This document shows, piece by piece, positions 16,302-25,861 of a stretch of 64,000 bases of DNA. The notes under the pieces were generated by a model that was not told where the DNA came from, did not search any database, and saw nothing but the letters and a program-made list of their open reading frames with translations. Numbering within the stretch: the first letter of the stretch is position 1; the number at the start of each line of letters is the position of its first letter. Origin of the DNA: Citromicrobium sp. UBA3494 (lineage in GTDB: Bacteria > Pseudomonadota > Alphaproteobacteria > Sphingomonadales > Sphingomonadaceae); contig DFQH01000006.1 in the NCBI GenBank assembly GCA_002377695.1, forward strand, positions 1 through 64,000. Reading direction: 5' to 3'. The position numbers and the translations under genes are program-made.

Positions 16302-19151
16302 CTAGAACCGCTTGGTTACACGCACGGTGGCATACCGTCCGATGAGATCGTGATTGTACAGATCGACATTGGATGACGAACCGAGCACGCGCGGCGGCTC
16401 TGCATCGAAGATATTGCGCACCGCCAGCTGGATGTAGCTGTCCCGCGCGAAGTCGTAACTCACGCTGAGATCGAAGGTGACATGATCGTCGACGAAATAG
16501 TCCTCCCCGGTGGGCAGGCCCAACGCCTCGAGCGTGCGGTCGGAGGGATCGTCGCGGTACCCGCTGGTATAGTAGCCCGCGACGGAGGCGCGCCAGTCCC
16601 CCTTGCGCCAGCGCAGGCGGCTCGAGGCGATCCAGTCGGGATAGAGGTAGTCGCCTGCCAGCTGTTCCACCGGGCTGGCGGGCGAACCCTGCCGTTCGAA
16701 GTTGAAGATGTGGGTTACATCCGCGGTCAGGGTGAACCGGCCCGCCGGGCCATCGGCGAAGCGATGGGTGTAGGCAAAGTCGATCCCGTCGGTCTTCTGG
16801 AAGCCCAGATTGGTGATCTGGAAATGCGCATCGGTGACGAACCCGCCGGTCACTTCTAGCCCGGGGGTGCCGGTCGGCAGTTCGCCCGGCCCGACCACGG
16901 GGAACTCCCCGCCAAGCGCGCGGCGGATGAAATCGTCCTCGTCGATGCCGACCAGGTCTTCGTGGCGGATATTCCAGTAGTCCACGAGGAATTCGATGCC
17001 ATCGCCCGGCTGGATCACGATCCCGCCACCGAAACTGCGCGCGTTCTCCGCGCCCAGCGCGGGGTTGCCGACATCTTCGGACAGCAGCGCTTCGCCATCC
17101 TCGGTCGCATCGCCATCGCAAGCGCCGGGCGTCGCCTCGCAATCGACACGGTAGGATGACAGCAGGACACCCGCCCCGCTCTGCGCAAGCGAAGGGGCGC
17201 GGAAGCTGGTCGAATAATTGCCGCGCAGCGCAAGCCATTCTAGCGGCTGCCAGCGCGCCGCGATCTTCGGGTTGAAGTCGCTGCCGAAGCCCTGGAAATC
17301 ATCGAAGCGCCCGGCAATCTGCACATCGAGCGTATCGGCGAGCGGAATGTAGAGTTCCCCGAACGCAGACCAGGAATTGCGGCTTGCCTCGGCGCTGGTG
17401 GACGAAAAGCCGAGGATCGGCTCGGGATTGTTCGCACTCGCCACCGCTACGCCCGAGGGTGTGTCGTTCAGCGTTTCACGGCGGAATTCGCCGCCGAGGG
17501 CAACCTTGACCATCCCGGCGGGCATTTCGAACAGGTTGCCGTTGACGAAGCCATCCACTGCATAGAGCCGCGACTTGCCCGTACGTTCGGCCTGCGTTTC
17601 GAGCAGATCGAGCACGCCGTCTTCCTGCGTCGCCTGTCCGCCGAAGGGATTGTACCACAAGGTGGTCTTGCCCAGCGCCTCGCACGTGTCGCCCACGAAG
17701 TCGGCGTCGGGACGCTCCGGATCGACGTCCCAGCGCTCCACGCGCGTGCCATCGGTGCAGATATTGCCGAGGTTGAGGTCGTAGAAGTTCTCCGAGAGAT
17801 AGAGGCCGGACAGCCCGCGCTGCACCCGGTCGTTTCCACCGAACAGGAATGCCACGTCGAACTGCCAGTCGTCGGAAATGTCGCCCTTTAAGCCCGAGGT
17901 GATCCGGTAGCTGTCGGACGAGATTTCGACCGCGCGCGGCTCCGGTATCTTGCCCCAGGCGAAGATCGGGAAGCCGAAGAAGTCGCTGAAATCCCCGACG
18001 CCGCCTTCATCGACGATATCCTGCTGGAGCGCGGCGGGCCAGAACGGGTTCTCGGGATCGACCGGCGTGCGCGAGAAGTTGGCGGGCGAGCTGATCCCGC
18101 GCGATTCCACGTGCTGGTACAGAACGTCATTATACCATGTCAGGCTGTCGCTGATCTCGAACTGGTGCGTGAACAGGCCCCCGATCGTCTCGAGCCGGTC
18201 CTTGGCCGAGACGAAGGCATTGGTGTTGACCTCGCAGAACTCGCCCAGATTGCCGACGCCGAAATCGTCCGCTGGGCAGCCGCCATCCTGCGGCTCCTCG
18301 GTCTGATCGTTGGCGTCGACCAGGAAGAAGAGGTCGTTGAAGCTCGGGTAGAAGCCCTGCTGGCTCGGCCGGAAGCTGTCCGCGCTGATCGCCCGGTCGC
18401 GCAGGAAGAACGGATTGCGCTTGAAGTAATCGACCACCAGCATGACGGAGTTGCGCTCCCCCAGGCGCGTGCCGACCACGCCGGTCAGGTTGAAGCGGCC
18501 CTCATCGGTGTCTGCGGTCGAATTGCCGTAGGAGCCTGACAGCTCGATTCCTTCGAAATCGCTGCGCAGCACGTAGTTGACCACGCCTGCCACCGCGTCT
18601 GCACCATAGATCGCCGAGGCGCCCGAGGGCAGGACCTCGACGCGCTCGATCGCGGCAAGCGGGATCGAGCTGGCATCGATGAAGCTCTCCTGCCCGCGCG
18701 CAAAGGCGCTGATCTGCGCGCGCCTGCCGTTGATCAGCGTGAGCGTTGCCGAGGCCCCGAGCCCGCGCAGCGATACCGCCGAGGCACCCACTGGCGTATC
18801 CGATGACAGCGCGCCTGCGGTGGCGGTGGAGAATGTCTGCCCTCCGCCGGTAGTCACGGGAAGATCCTCGAGAACCTCGATCAGCGTGCCCGCGCCGCTT
18901 TCGATGATGTCCTGGCGCGTGATGGTCTCGGTCGGCACCGGGCCGTCGGTGGGCAGGCCGGGAATGCGCGTGCCGATGACCGTGATGATCTCATCGTCTG
19001 CATCCGGCTCGTCGGCCTGATCCGTGTCGGGGGCGGTGCTTTCATCCGTCTGCGACGCGGTTTGCGCCAGCGCCGGGGTTGCCGAACCGGCCATCAGCAG
19101 GGCCAGAAACACGCCGCAGCGCGCAGTGAAACTCTTGGTGTTCGTGATCAT
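16302..19151 (-). CDS. TonB-dependent outer-membrane receptor
   Basis: This 949-aa outer-membrane transporter takes up large or scarce ligands with TonB energy. It has a signal peptide (about 1-30, cut after ALA), an acidic linker, a TonB-box-like segment near EIITVIGTRI (about 54-63), a plug domain (about 70-195, with GASAIYGADAVAGVVNY) and a long beta barrel ending in RVTKRF with terminal Phe. It resembles the N-acetyl/oar-like and peptide-related receptors common in sphingomonads. As first gene of the unit with a cyanophycinase and an isoaspartyl peptidase, its ligand is probably cyanophycin fragments or isoaspartyl peptides; that is inference. Confidence 0.93.
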   Translation of the reverse strand: MITNTKSFTARCGVFLALLMAGSATPALAQTASQTDESTAPDTDQADEPDADDEIITVIGTRIPGLPTDGPVPTETITRQDIIESGAGTLIEVLEDLPVTTGGGQTFSTATAGALSSDTPVGASAVSLRGLGASATLTLINGRRAQISAFARGQESFIDASSIPLAAIERVEVLPSGASAIYGADAVAGVVNYVLRSDFEGIELSGSYGNSTADTDEGRFNLTGVVGTRLGERNSVMLVVDYFKRNPFFLRDRAISADSFRPSQQGFYPSFNDLFFLVDANDQTEEPQDGGCPADDFGVGNLGEFCEVNTNAFVSAKDRLETIGGLFTHQFEISDSLTWYNDVLYQHVESRGISSPANFSRTPVDPENPFWPAALQQDIVDEGGVGDFSDFFGFPIFAWGKIPEPRAVEISSDSYRITSGLKGDISDDWQFDVAFLFGGNDRVQRGLSGLYLSENFYDLNLGNICTDGTRVERWDVDPERPDADFVGDTCEALGKTTLWYNPFGGQATQEDGVLDLLETQAERTGKSRLYAVDGFVNGNLFEMPAGMVKVALGGEFRRETLNDTPSGVAVASANNPEPILGFSSTSAEASRNSWSAFGELYIPLADTLDVQIAGRFDDFQGFGSDFNPKIAARWQPLEWLALRGNYSTSFRAPSLAQSGAGVLLSSYRVDCEATPGACDGDATEDGEALLSEDVGNPALGAENARSFGGGIVIQPGDGIEFLVDYWNIRHEDLVGIDEDDFIRRALGGEFPVVGPGELPTGTPGLEVTGGFVTDAHFQITNLGFQKTDGIDFAYTHRFADGPAGRFTLTADVTHIFNFERQGSPASPVEQLAGDYLYPDWIASSRLRWRKGDWRASVAGYYTSGYRDDPSDRTLEALGLPTGEDYFVDDHVTFDLSVSYDFARDSYIQLAVRNIFDAEPPRVLGSSSNVDLYNHDLIGRYATVRVTKRF

Positions 19152-19684
19152 GACTGAATCGTTCCCTCCGCAAGGATACCTCGTCGTCCACGCGCAGCGC
19201 GCATGGCGATGTATCGCTCAACAGGGCGGGAGCCGGATTTGGGATATTGCGCCCGATTGCGGGGCGCAGATTGTCTGTCCTGTCTCGTCAGCCCTTAGAG
19301 CGCGAGAGAGAGATCATTCATCGAACCAGTCGGTCAGGTGAAATTCGACCGAACGGCGAACGGCAATCAAGCCGGATGGTGGACAGAAGAATCTGTGATC
19401 CATTTCGAAAATATTTCATGGAATCGAGGATTGCGCAAGATGCATGCGCAAAACCACGCAACTGCGAACGAAACTGCGCACTTCGGTTCGGCACGGTGCG
19501 TGTCTGTACGGCTGGTGATGCCGGGGGCGCACCTGTCTGGAGGGCAATCTCGAACCGTCGACACGCCCACCTGAAACCCGGCATGCAGGTGATTGCACCT
19601 TCGCCCAATGATCGGCAGGAATGCCGCAGCGGCCGAATGCATCGTTCAAGGTCGCGCCCCTTTTCGCCGGAGAAGCCCGCCCAC
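19152..19684. other. Divergent intergenic region
   Basis: About 530 bases between the receptor gene and the DUF819 gene must hold both promoters. The local base composition is lower in GC than in the neighbouring genes. I see no convincing promoter boxes, RNA gene or small gene, and the short frames here do not look like proteins. Confidence 0.45.
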
Positions 19685-20911
19685 ATGATCTACAGCGACA
19701 CCATCATCTTCGGCATTCTCGCCGCAATCCTGGGCATTCTGTTCTTCCTGCGCCAGCGCGGCGGCGTGTGGGACAAGGTGTTCACCTTCGTGCCGATCAT
19801 CCTGCTCGCCTATCTGATCCCCTCGCTGATGGTCAGCTTCGGGGTGATCGACGCCAGCGAATCCAACCTGTGGACCATCGCAAAGGATTACTTCCTCACC
19901 GCGGCGCTGGTGCTGCTGACGCTCAGCATCGATCTTCGCGGCATCCTGGGGCTTGGCCCCAAGGCGCTGATCATGTTCTTCACCGCCACGCTGGGGATCG
20001 TGATCGGCGGACCGATCGCGCTGTGGACGGTCGCGCAGTTCGAGCCCTCGATCATCGCGGGCGAAGGGCCCGAGGCCGCATGGCGCGGTTTCGCCACGCT
20101 GGCGGGCAGCTGGATCGGCGGCGGCGCAAACCAGACCGCGATGCTGGAAGTCTACGGCTATGATATCGAGCAATATGGCGCGATGGTCGCGGTGGATATC
20201 GTGGTCGCGAATATCTGGATGGCGTTCCTGCTCTATGGCGCGGGCATGCACGAGCGGATCGACCGCTGGCTGGGCGCAGATGCAAGCGCCATCGCCCGCC
20301 TGCGCGATTCCATGGCCGATTACAGCGCGCAGGTCGAAAAGGTGCCGAGCGCGAACGAACTGATCGTGCTTGCGGGCTTCACCTTCGGTGCGGTCGCCTT
20401 CGCGCACTGGAGCGCGGGCTGGCTGTCTTACTATTTCACGTCCGCGCTTGGCGCAGAGGCGGTGCTGGCGAGCGAATTCTTCTGGGTCGTCGTGATGGCG
20501 ACCACCATCGGTCTTGCCGCAAGCTTCACCAAGGCGCGCGAACTGGAGGGCATCGGCGCCTCCAAGATCGGCACCGTGTTCATCTTCCTGCTGGTCGCGG
20601 TGATCGGGACCAAGATGGACATCTTCCAGCTGGGCGATGCGCCGCTGTTCATGGCGGTGGGCCTGATCTGGATGACCATCCATTCGGTGCTGCTGCTGAG
20701 TGTGGCGAAGATCGTGAAGGCACCCTTCTTCTTCGTGGCCGTGGGCAGCAAGGCCAATGTCGGTGGCGCGGCCAGTGCGCCGGTGGTGGCCGGTGCGTTC
20801 CACCCCGCCCTCGCCCCCGTGGGCGTGCTGCTTGCGGTGCTCGGCTACGCGCTGGGCACCTATGGCGCGATCCTGTGTGCGGAAATGATGCGCGCGGTCA
20901 GCGGGGGCTAA
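19685..20911 (+). CDS. DUF819 family membrane transporter-like protein
   Basis: This 408-aa inner-membrane protein has about 10-11 hydrophobic helices and the DUF819 (YjcL-type) pattern: LTLSIDLRGILGLGPKAL near 75-92, AGSWIGGGANQTAM near 140-153, and GSKANVGGAASAPVVAGAFH near 355-374. The family has two inverted repeats like sodium-solute symporters, and no substrate is established. The ATG at 19685 fits the family N-terminus; a longer open frame upstream runs through the intergenic region and is not protein-like. It is divergent from the presumed cyanophycin unit, so it might export or import a related amino acid, but nothing in the sequence shows this. Confidence 0.8.
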   Translation: MIYSDTIIFGILAAILGILFFLRQRGGVWDKVFTFVPIILLAYLIPSLMVSFGVIDASESNLWTIAKDYFLTAALVLLTLSIDLRGILGLGPKALIMFFTATLGIVIGGPIALWTVAQFEPSIIAGEGPEAAWRGFATLAGSWIGGGANQTAMLEVYGYDIEQYGAMVAVDIVVANIWMAFLLYGAGMHERIDRWLGADASAIARLRDSMADYSAQVEKVPSANELIVLAGFTFGAVAFAHWSAGWLSYYFTSALGAEAVLASEFFWVVVMATTIGLAASFTKARELEGIGASKIGTVFIFLLVAVIGTKMDIFQLGDAPLFMAVGLIWMTIHSVLLLSVAKIVKAPFFFVAVGSKANVGGAASAPVVAGAFHPALAPVGVLLAVLGYALGTYGAILCAEMMRAVSGG

Positions 20912-21010
20912 CCGCCGCGCGGGGAACGCACGGGCGCCCGGTCGCTTGATTTATCAGGCACCACGGCGCTAGCGCGCGTGGCACAACGACAACCCCCACG
21001 GAGAGCCCCC

Positions 21011-22516
21011 ATGCGCCAGATCGACCATCACCTCGCCACCGGCGTCGCCGCCGGCGAAGCCGCCCGCACGCACAAGGTGTGGAACCCTTCCACCGGAGAG
21101 GTTCAGGCCGAAGTCGCGCTGGGCGACGCCGCGCTGCTCGAACGCGCGGTCGCCAAGGCCAGGCAAGTCCAGCCCGAATGGGCCGCCACCAACCCGCAGC
21201 GCCGCGCACGGGTGATGTTCAAGTTCAAGGAACTGGTCGAAGCGAACAAGCAGGAGCTGGCAGAGCTTCTTTCCAGCGAGCACGGCAAAGTCGTCGACGA
21301 CGCGCATGGCGACGTGCAGCGCGGGCTCGAAGTGATCGAATATGCCTGCAGCATCCCGCAGGCCTTGAAGGGCGAATACACGCAAGGGGCGGGCCCCGGC
21401 ATCGATGTCTATTCGATGCGCCAGCCGCTGGGCATCGGGGCGGGCATCACCCCGTTCAACTTCCCGGCAATGATCCCGATGTGGATGTTCGGCATGGCGA
21501 TCGCGGCGGGCAATGCCTTCATCCTCAAGCCTTCGGAGCGCGATCCTTCGGTGCCGATCCGGCTCGCCGAACTGTTCGTGGAAGCGGGCGCGCCCGAGGG
21601 GCTGCTGCAGGTCGTCAACGGCGACAAGGAAATGGTCGATGCGATCATCGCCCATCCGGACATCCCCGCGATCAGCTTCGTCGGCTCGTCCGACATCGCA
21701 CAATATATCTATTCGCACGGCACCGCGAACGGCAAGCGCGTGCAGGCCTTCGGCGGCGCGAAGAACCACGGCATCGTGATGCCCGACGCCGATCTCGACC
21801 AGGTGGTGAACGATCTGGCGGGCGCGGCCTTCGGCTCGGCGGGCGAGCGTTGCATGGCGCTGCCCGTGGTGGTGCCGGTGGGCGAGGATACGGCGAAGCG
21901 CCTGCGCGAAAAGCTGATCCCCGCGATCAACGCCCTGCGCGTCGGCGTCTCCAACGACCCCGAAGCGCACTACGGCCCGGTCGTGACGCCCGAGCACAAG
22001 CAGCGCATCGAAGAGTGGATCGACACGGCCGAAAAGGAAGGCGCGGAAGTCGTGATCGACGGGCGCGGGTTTACCTTGCAGGGGCACGAGAAGGGCTTCT
22101 TCGTCGGCCCGACCCTGCTCGACAATGTCACCACCGACATGGAAAGCTACAAGGAAGAGATCTTCGGCCCCGTGCTCCAGATCGTGCGCGCGAAGGACTT
22201 CGAAGAGGCTGTCCGCCTGCCGAGCGAGCACCAGTATGGCAACGGCGTCGCCATCTTCACCCGCAACGGCCACGCCGCACGCGAGTTCGCGCACCGGGTG
22301 AACGTGGGCATGGTCGGCATCAACGTGCCGATCCCCGTGCCGGTCAGCTACCACAGCTTCGGCGGGTGGAAGCGTTCGGGCTTCGGCGACATCGACCAGT
22401 ACGGGCAGGAAGGCCTGCGCTTCTGGACCAAGAGCAAGAAGGTCACCCAGCGCTGGCCCGACGGCACGGCGGATGCGGACAACAAGGATGCCTTTGTCAT
22501 TCCGACCATGGGATAA
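21011..22516 (+). CDS. mmsA: CoA-acylating methylmalonate-semialdehyde dehydrogenase
   Basis: This 501-aa NAD-dependent enzyme converts methylmalonate semialdehyde to propionyl-CoA (and malonate semialdehyde to acetyl-CoA) at the end of valine breakdown. It shows the aldehyde dehydrogenase fold with NAD-site GAGITPFNFPAM (143-154), and the catalytic Cys281 in GSAGERCMALPV, a sequence specific to the CoA-acylating MmsA branch. Length is normal. The ATG at 21011 is preferred over an upstream GTG because CGGAGAG precedes it and family proteins begin there. The other valine genes lie at 25.9-30.4 kb on the same strand. Confidence 0.95.
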   Translation: MRQIDHHLATGVAAGEAARTHKVWNPSTGEVQAEVALGDAALLERAVAKARQVQPEWAATNPQRRARVMFKFKELVEANKQELAELLSSEHGKVVDDAHGDVQRGLEVIEYACSIPQALKGEYTQGAGPGIDVYSMRQPLGIGAGITPFNFPAMIPMWMFGMAIAAGNAFILKPSERDPSVPIRLAELFVEAGAPEGLLQVVNGDKEMVDAIIAHPDIPAISFVGSSDIAQYIYSHGTANGKRVQAFGGAKNHGIVMPDADLDQVVNDLAGAAFGSAGERCMALPVVVPVGEDTAKRLREKLIPAINALRVGVSNDPEAHYGPVVTPEHKQRIEEWIDTAEKEGAEVVIDGRGFTLQGHEKGFFVGPTLLDNVTTDMESYKEEIFGPVLQIVRAKDFEEAVRLPSEHQYGNGVAIFTRNGHAAREFAHRVNVGMVGINVPIPVPVSYHSFGGWKRSGFGDIDQYGQEGLRFWTKSKKVTQRWPDGTADADNKDAFVIPTMG

Positions 22517-22538
22517 AACCGGATTGCGGCGCATTGGG

Positions 22539-23084
22539 ATGGGCATGAACACATTCGCCCCCCTTTGCGTCGCGCTTCCGCTGGCCCTGCTCGCCACCGC
22601 CTGTACGCCCGCCCCCGACCAGCCGACCGAACCGGCCCCCACCGAAACGGCTATTCCTGTCGAACCCGATGGCGGGATCGGCGATGGAGCCGGTCCGCCC
22701 ATCGGTTACGATGGGAGCGAGGCAGAAGAACCTTCCGCCTTCGTCCAGACCTTCCCCGTGGCGATCCGCGGAAAATGGCGCGCGACCGATGGCGATGCGG
22801 TCACGCGCGCCGAATGCGACGGCTATGAGAGCGCGAACATGGGCAAGGTGCTCACGGTGCGCGAGGACAGCTATTCCTACTTCGAAACGGGCGGCCGTTT
22901 CATCTCTGTCTCGGCCCGCGAACCGGGCCGCATCCGCGCGCTGTTCGACACGACCTATGCCGACGAACCCACGCGCGACGAGCTGGAATTCCGGGTCGAT
23001 CCCGTGGCCAAAACGCTGACGGTCGAAAACTTCGACGCAGGCGAGCGCGGCACCGTGACCTACCGCCGCTGCCCGAGCGGTTAA
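22539..23084 (+). CDS. Lipoprotein with a 'GxW...RRC' domain (paralogue 1)
   Basis: This 181-aa predicted lipoprotein has a signal and lipobox LLATAC (Cys near residue 22), then a Pro/Glu-rich linker. A domain of about 110 residues starts FPVAIRGKWRA, has an internal Cys, and ends TYRRCP. The same domain pattern is found in the genes at 24283 (twice) and 25180. The two conserved cysteines could form a disulfide in the periplasm. No named family is recognised. It starts 22 bases after mmsA; two ATG codons six bases apart are possible, and both precede the signal peptide. Confidence 0.75.
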   Translation: MGMNTFAPLCVALPLALLATACTPAPDQPTEPAPTETAIPVEPDGGIGDGAGPPIGYDGSEAEEPSAFVQTFPVAIRGKWRATDGDAVTRAECDGYESANMGKVLTVREDSYSYFETGGRFISVSAREPGRIRALFDTTYADEPTRDELEFRVDPVAKTLTVENFDAGERGTVTYRRCPSG

Positions 23085-23188
23085 GCGCCAGAACGTTTCG
23101 GCTTCGCGGCACGTTGCCGGCAGCAGCCTTCTCCCCAGCAGGCAATCGCATTAGCCCTCCCCCTTGTATCGGGTCTGGAGGGACTGGA

Positions 23189-24157
23189 ATGATGAGCTTC
23201 TTTCGTGCGGCGGTGCTGGCCATCGCGGCGCTTTTCGCAACGGCCACCGCCAGCGCGCAAGAGACGCTCGGGGGCGAAAAGCGCGTGGCGATCACCTTCG
23301 ACGATATTCCGCGCGCGCCCGGCCCCTGGCTGGAGGAAGACGATCGCACAATCCTGCTGCTCGCCAATCTCGAACGCGCTGGCGTCGATCAGGCCGCCTT
23401 CTTCCTCAACCCGGGCCGGATCGCGCAGCGCGAGGGCGCGAAAGAGCGCATCGCTGCCTATGTCGCGGCAGGCCACGTCATTGCCAATCACACCGCCACC
23501 CACCCGCGTCTCTCGCAGGTCGGGCTGGAAGCCTATCTCGCCGATCTGGACGCGGCGGAAAGCTGGCTGCGCGGGCAGGAGGGGTATCGCCCCTGGTTCC
23601 GCTACCCGTACCTGGACGAAGGCAGCCGCGACAAGGCGAAGCGCGATGCCATGCGCGCCGCGCTGGCCGAACGCGGTCTGCACAACGCCTATGCGACAAT
23701 CGATGCGAGCGACTGGTTCTACGAAGGTGCGGCCAGGAAGGCGGTAGCGGCGGGCACCCCGGTTGACCGTGACGCACTGCGCGATCTCTATGTGGAGGCC
23801 CATGTCGAGGCCGCCGAGTTCTACGACGGCATCGCACGGCAGGCATGGGGCCGCTCGCCCGTCCATGTCCTGCTGCTGCACGAAACGGACATCGCGGCCA
23901 TGTGGATCGACGATCTGGTTCGTGCGCTGCGCGCGAAAGGCTGGACCATCGTGAGCGCGGACGAAGCTTTCGCCGATCCCATCGCCGCGGACGCGGCCAC
24001 CTACGATACGCCATTTGCGCAAGGCACGCTGACGGAGCAGGTGGCATGGCAGGAAGGTGTGCCCGCCCCGCGCTGGTATCGCGGCAACAATACCGATCTC
24101 GCGCAGGAATGGTTCGACGCCCGCGTACTCGCAAGGTCCGCCGACGACGAAGACTGA
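23189..24157 (+). CDS. Secreted polysaccharide deacetylase (NodB domain)
   Basis: This 322-aa protein has a signal peptide (about 1-24) and a NodB-type carbohydrate esterase 4 domain. Motif 1 is ITFDD (Asp38/Asp39), motif 2 is NHTATH (His101, His105; the metal pair with Asp39), motif 3 is RYPYLDEG and the late HETD His is His231. Members remove acetyl groups from chitin-like or peptidoglycan glycans. A GGAGGGA site precedes the double ATG. It sits between members of one lipoprotein family, which suggests an envelope task. About 60 residues follow the catalytic core. Confidence 0.88.
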   Translation: MMSFFRAAVLAIAALFATATASAQETLGGEKRVAITFDDIPRAPGPWLEEDDRTILLLANLERAGVDQAAFFLNPGRIAQREGAKERIAAYVAAGHVIANHTATHPRLSQVGLEAYLADLDAAESWLRGQEGYRPWFRYPYLDEGSRDKAKRDAMRAALAERGLHNAYATIDASDWFYEGAARKAVAAGTPVDRDALRDLYVEAHVEAAEFYDGIARQAWGRSPVHVLLLHETDIAAMWIDDLVRALRAKGWTIVSADEAFADPIAADAATYDTPFAQGTLTEQVAWQEGVPAPRWYRGNNTDLAQEWFDARVLARSADDED

Positions 24158-24282
24158 ACCGGCGGCGTCGCGCGCAAGCGGGGGCTGCCCGCCGGGTTTT
24201 GTGAATTCCGGCTTTCTTGCTAGCCTGCCGTGACGATCGGGCGGACGGTCAGGGGCCGCAGCCTGCACAAGAGGGGGAAATC

Positions 24283-25089
24283 ATGCGGAAGATCTTCGCC
24301 ATCGCGTCGGCAACGCTGCTTGCTCTCGCCGGTTGCGGCGCATCTGCCAGCGATACCGAAGCAGCCGAAACCGGGGACGCGGGCAAAGCGCAGGCCCCGG
24401 CCCGGGATGAACAGGCGAGCGATGCGAACGGGGACGAACCCTCCGTTTCCATTCCGGCGGACTTCCGCGGATCGTGGGACATGCGCGCGTCCGACAGCTG
24501 CACGCCTGGCGAGCCTCGCTATGTGGTCGGCGAAAACTGGACCAGCGCCTGGGATGGCGAGCGCAACCGCGTGGTCGACGTGAGGATCATCAACGCCAAT
24601 ACCGTGGAACTGCTCGGCGAACCGGACCCGAACGCGCCCGATGCGGACCAGCGCTTCGGCCTTGCGCTGAACGGGAACGGGAATGGGATGACCCTGTTCG
24701 CACCGCAGATGTCCTCAACCAACTTCGTGCGATGCGATGGTGAAAGCGCAGCCGCCGCCCGCCCGGATCAGGCGGCGGGCAACACCATCCCGGTACGCTA
24801 TCGAGGGACCTGGGGCGGGGAAGGCGATCACATGGCCTGTGCCAGAGAAAACTCCGGGCACGACATGACGATCACCGCGAACCGGATCGTCTATTACGGG
24901 TCCGGACGGGTCGAAATCTCCAGCGTTCGCCGGGTCAGCGCGAACACGATCGCGGTTGAAGGCCGGTATGGCGAAAACGGTAAACCGACCACCGAACCTG
25001 TAAGCCACGAGATCGAACTGTCGGACGATGGCGATCGCCTGAGCGAGCTGTTCGATGGGATGGAGCCGTTCGACTACAACCGGTGCTGA
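24283..25089 (+). CDS. Lipoprotein with two 'GxW...RC' domains (paralogue 2)
   Basis: This 268-aa predicted lipoprotein has lipobox ALAGC (Cys near 18) and an Ala/Glu-rich linker, then two copies of a domain of about 100 residues. Copy 1 starts IPADFRGSWDM (about 62) and ends NFVRC; copy 2 starts IPVRYRGTWGG (about 168) and ends DYNRC. Each copy has one further Cys near its front. The gene at 22539 and the gene at 25180 each have one copy, so the family has grown by duplication here. No enzyme motif is visible. The start is set by GAGGGGG before the ATG. Confidence 0.75.
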   Translation: MRKIFAIASATLLALAGCGASASDTEAAETGDAGKAQAPARDEQASDANGDEPSVSIPADFRGSWDMRASDSCTPGEPRYVVGENWTSAWDGERNRVVDVRIINANTVELLGEPDPNAPDADQRFGLALNGNGNGMTLFAPQMSSTNFVRCDGESAAAARPDQAAGNTIPVRYRGTWGGEGDHMACARENSGHDMTITANRIVYYGSGRVEISSVRRVSANTIAVEGRYGENGKPTTEPVSHEIELSDDGDRLSELFDGMEPFDYNRC

Positions 25090-25179
25090 CGCCCACGCCG
25101 CCCGGACAGGCCTATCGCTAACTCGGCCGGATTGCGGTAGAAGGTCCGTATCGCGCGGTTCGGGACAGGGAGACGGCGC

Positions 25180-25782
25180 ATGAGAATTACCGCTGTAACG
25201 ATGCTGGCATGCATGGGCCTGTTGAGCGCATGCGATACCCAGGCGCCCGCGCCGTCTGCCCAGCAGACGACGGCCGCGATCGACGGCGAGGAAATCGACA
25301 TCGCCGCGAGCGAGATGGCGCCTGCGCCCTCTCCGACCGACGCCCCGGAAGGGGCCGTCGCCGTCGGCCCCGAAGACGGCGAGAGCCCGGCGCCCGAACC
25401 CACGCTGTACAACCTGCCCGACGTTCCGGCGGGCGACGTGGCAGAGGATCGCGCCGCGCTAACCGCGATCCCGGCGCGCTTTCTCGGCCAGTGGGATGCC
25501 CCCGACGGGCCATGCTCGCCCGAATCGGAGATGTTCATGACCATCCGGCCGGGCACGATCACCTTCTACGAATCGCAGGGCGAAGTCCTCGCCGTGCGGC
25601 GCGGGAGGCCCGGCATCGTTCTGAGCCTGGCCATGGAAGGCGAAGGCGAAAGCTGGACCAGTCAGTACGCCATGAACCTGGGCCAGAATCGCGAGCAGCT
25701 TGCAGTGCGCGAAGTCTCACAATCGGGCCCGGGCACGACGCGCCGCCGCTGCCCCGCGGAACGCACCGACCCTTCGTCCTGA
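25180..25782 (+). CDS. Lipoprotein with a 'GxW...RRC' domain (paralogue 3)
   Basis: This 200-aa predicted lipoprotein has lipobox GLLSAC (Cys near residue 15) and a long Pro/Ala/Glu linker (about 16-100). A domain starts IPARFLGQWDAPDGPC and continues with ITFYESQGEVLAVRRG to a final RRRCP. The strand pattern and end motif match the other two lipoproteins nearby. No known family is named. It is on the same strand as the neighbours, 90 bases after paralogue 2 and 79 bases before an acyl-CoA dehydrogenase. Confidence 0.75.
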   Translation: MRITAVTMLACMGLLSACDTQAPAPSAQQTTAAIDGEEIDIAASEMAPAPSPTDAPEGAVAVGPEDGESPAPEPTLYNLPDVPAGDVAEDRAALTAIPARFLGQWDAPDGPCSPESEMFMTIRPGTITFYESQGEVLAVRRGRPGIVLSLAMEGEGESWTSQYAMNLGQNREQLAVREVSQSGPGTTRRRCPAERTDPSS

Positions 25783-25861
25783 CCCGGCCTTGGCAGGGTT
25801 CGCCCCTGCGCTCTCGCGCGCCCCCTTTTCTTGCCCGGCTGGCGGGGCTAGGCCGCAGGCC

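Noticed and set aside
14734..17238. Upstream extension of the cyanophycinase frame into a 1243-residue protein
   Set aside because: The extension only shadows the transporter and receptor genes. A signal peptide begins at 14733 and the gene overlaps its neighbour there.
19247..19684. N-terminal extension of the DUF819 protein
   Set aside because: The extra 146 codons are not membrane-like, differ in composition and lie in a promoter region; family proteins begin at the ATG at 19685.
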